DNA of 64,000 bases from DATDFB01 sp035276475. GTDB taxonomy: Bacteria > Acidobacteriota > Thermoanaerobaculia > Gp7-AA8. The DNA is taken from positions 1-64,000 of the forward strand of contig DATELQ010000069.1 in the NCBI GenBank assembly GCA_035276475.1, in the 5' to 3' direction. Below the pieces are notes generated by a model. That model was not told the origin of the DNA, did not search any database, and saw nothing but the letters and a program-made list of their open reading frames with translations. Both the position numbers and the translations under genes were made by a program. Shown one piece after another: positions 63,598-64,000 of this stretch; positions within the stretch are counted from its first letter, which is position 1; the number at the start of each line of letters is the position of its first letter.

Positions 63598-64000
63598 CAC
63601 GGATGCGGAATCGGAATGGTGTCGGCGTCGTGCATCTCGCGCTCGACGCGGAGGACGTGGGTGTCGACGCGCTTCGCGCCCGGCTCGATGACGAGGGCGT
63701 CGCGCGGCGGAAGGTCGCCGTCGACGCGCACGATGGAGTCGCGCACCGTCAGCGGGCCGCCTTCGGTCTTGTAGGTGATCGACTTCTCGCTGGGGAGGCC
63801 GTAGGCGTCGGCGGCGTTGCCGCGCACGGCCACGCGCAGCATTTCGTCATGCTCTTCGCGCCGCGCGTTCGGATACGACGCCCCCACGAGCGCCTCGGCC
63901 GCATCGCGCGAAAGGGCATAGGAATGGTCGTAGCCGACCTCGATCTTCGTCGCGCCGTTGTCGATCTCGAAGGCGTCGACGGAGCGGCCGCTGGCCGAGC
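63597..64000 (-). CDS. 3' end of an unidentified ORF upstream of the giant genes (5' end outside window)
   Basis: The frame is open from the window edge (first full codon at 63998) to a TGA at 63599-63597, giving 133 visible residues. It contains IEVGYDHSYALSRDAAEAL, a basic/acidic stretch NARREEHDEML, and GDLPPRDALVIEPGAKRVDTHV. I recognise no family. The codon pattern is normal for the region, and the stop overlaps the next ATG (TGATG), so it belongs to the same operon. It may be the tail of another large surface protein, but that cannot be told from the visible part. Confidence 0.65.
   Translation of the reverse strand, partial: SASGRSVDAFEIDNGATKIEVGYDHSYALSRDAAEALVGASYPNARREEHDEMLRVAVRGNAADAYGLPSEKSITYKTEGGPLTVRDSIVRVDGDLPPRDALVIEPGAKRVDTHVLRVEREMHDADTIPIPHP

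Overview
This is a GC-rich bacterial chromosome segment, roughly two thirds G+C by eye. Its gene content (winged-helix/FHA regulator, very large exported Ig-like and carboxypeptidase-regulatory-like proteins, an RHS protein, Uma2, TreYZ, a GEMM riboswitch and heptamer repeats) would suit Acidobacteriota or another soil lineage. That assignment is an inference from content, because no taxonomic marker lies in the window.

The left part (1-16.7 kb) is mostly + strand. It begins with the 3' part of a di-heme oxidoreductase. A nucleobase-catabolism neighbourhood follows: an NCS1 nucleobase transporter, a winged-helix/FHA regulator, a beta-ureidopropionase-like carbon-nitrogen hydrolase, and the two xanthine-dehydrogenase-type subunits XdhA and XdhB. 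The maturation factor XdhC lies about 3.3 kb further on. Between them are two DinB/YfiT-like proteins, a GNAT protein, and a lytic transglycosylase gene preceded by a clear cyclic-di-GMP-I (GEMM-I) riboswitch. TatA and a PEBP-type lipoprotein run on the minus strand. After xdhC come a single-domain response regulator, a GH57/DUF3536 glycoside hydrolase and 4-alpha-glucanotransferase (malQ).

At 16.69-16.83 kb, between converging genes, is an AT-rich array of seven 21-bp units, most of them near-palindromic. Beyond it everything is on the minus strand. In transcription order, from the right edge, the genes are: the end of an unidentified ORF, a 7,080-residue exported protein, a 6,773-residue exported RHS protein, a 70-residue DUF4926-type protein, treZ, treY and a Uma2-family gene. 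The first four overlap one another at stop/start codons and look translationally coupled.

The most notable system is the end of the RHS gene. Just after the conserved RHS core (about 22.9 kb) the base composition falls to about 50-55% G+C. The C-terminal tip resembles DUF6883, and the next gene, overlapping by 4 bp, resembles DUF4926. This is the layout of a polymorphic toxin with its immunity protein. The toxin is carried on an unusually long Ig-like stalk and sits next to a second giant protein that contains 1,101-bp tandem repeats and ends in two discoidin-like domains.
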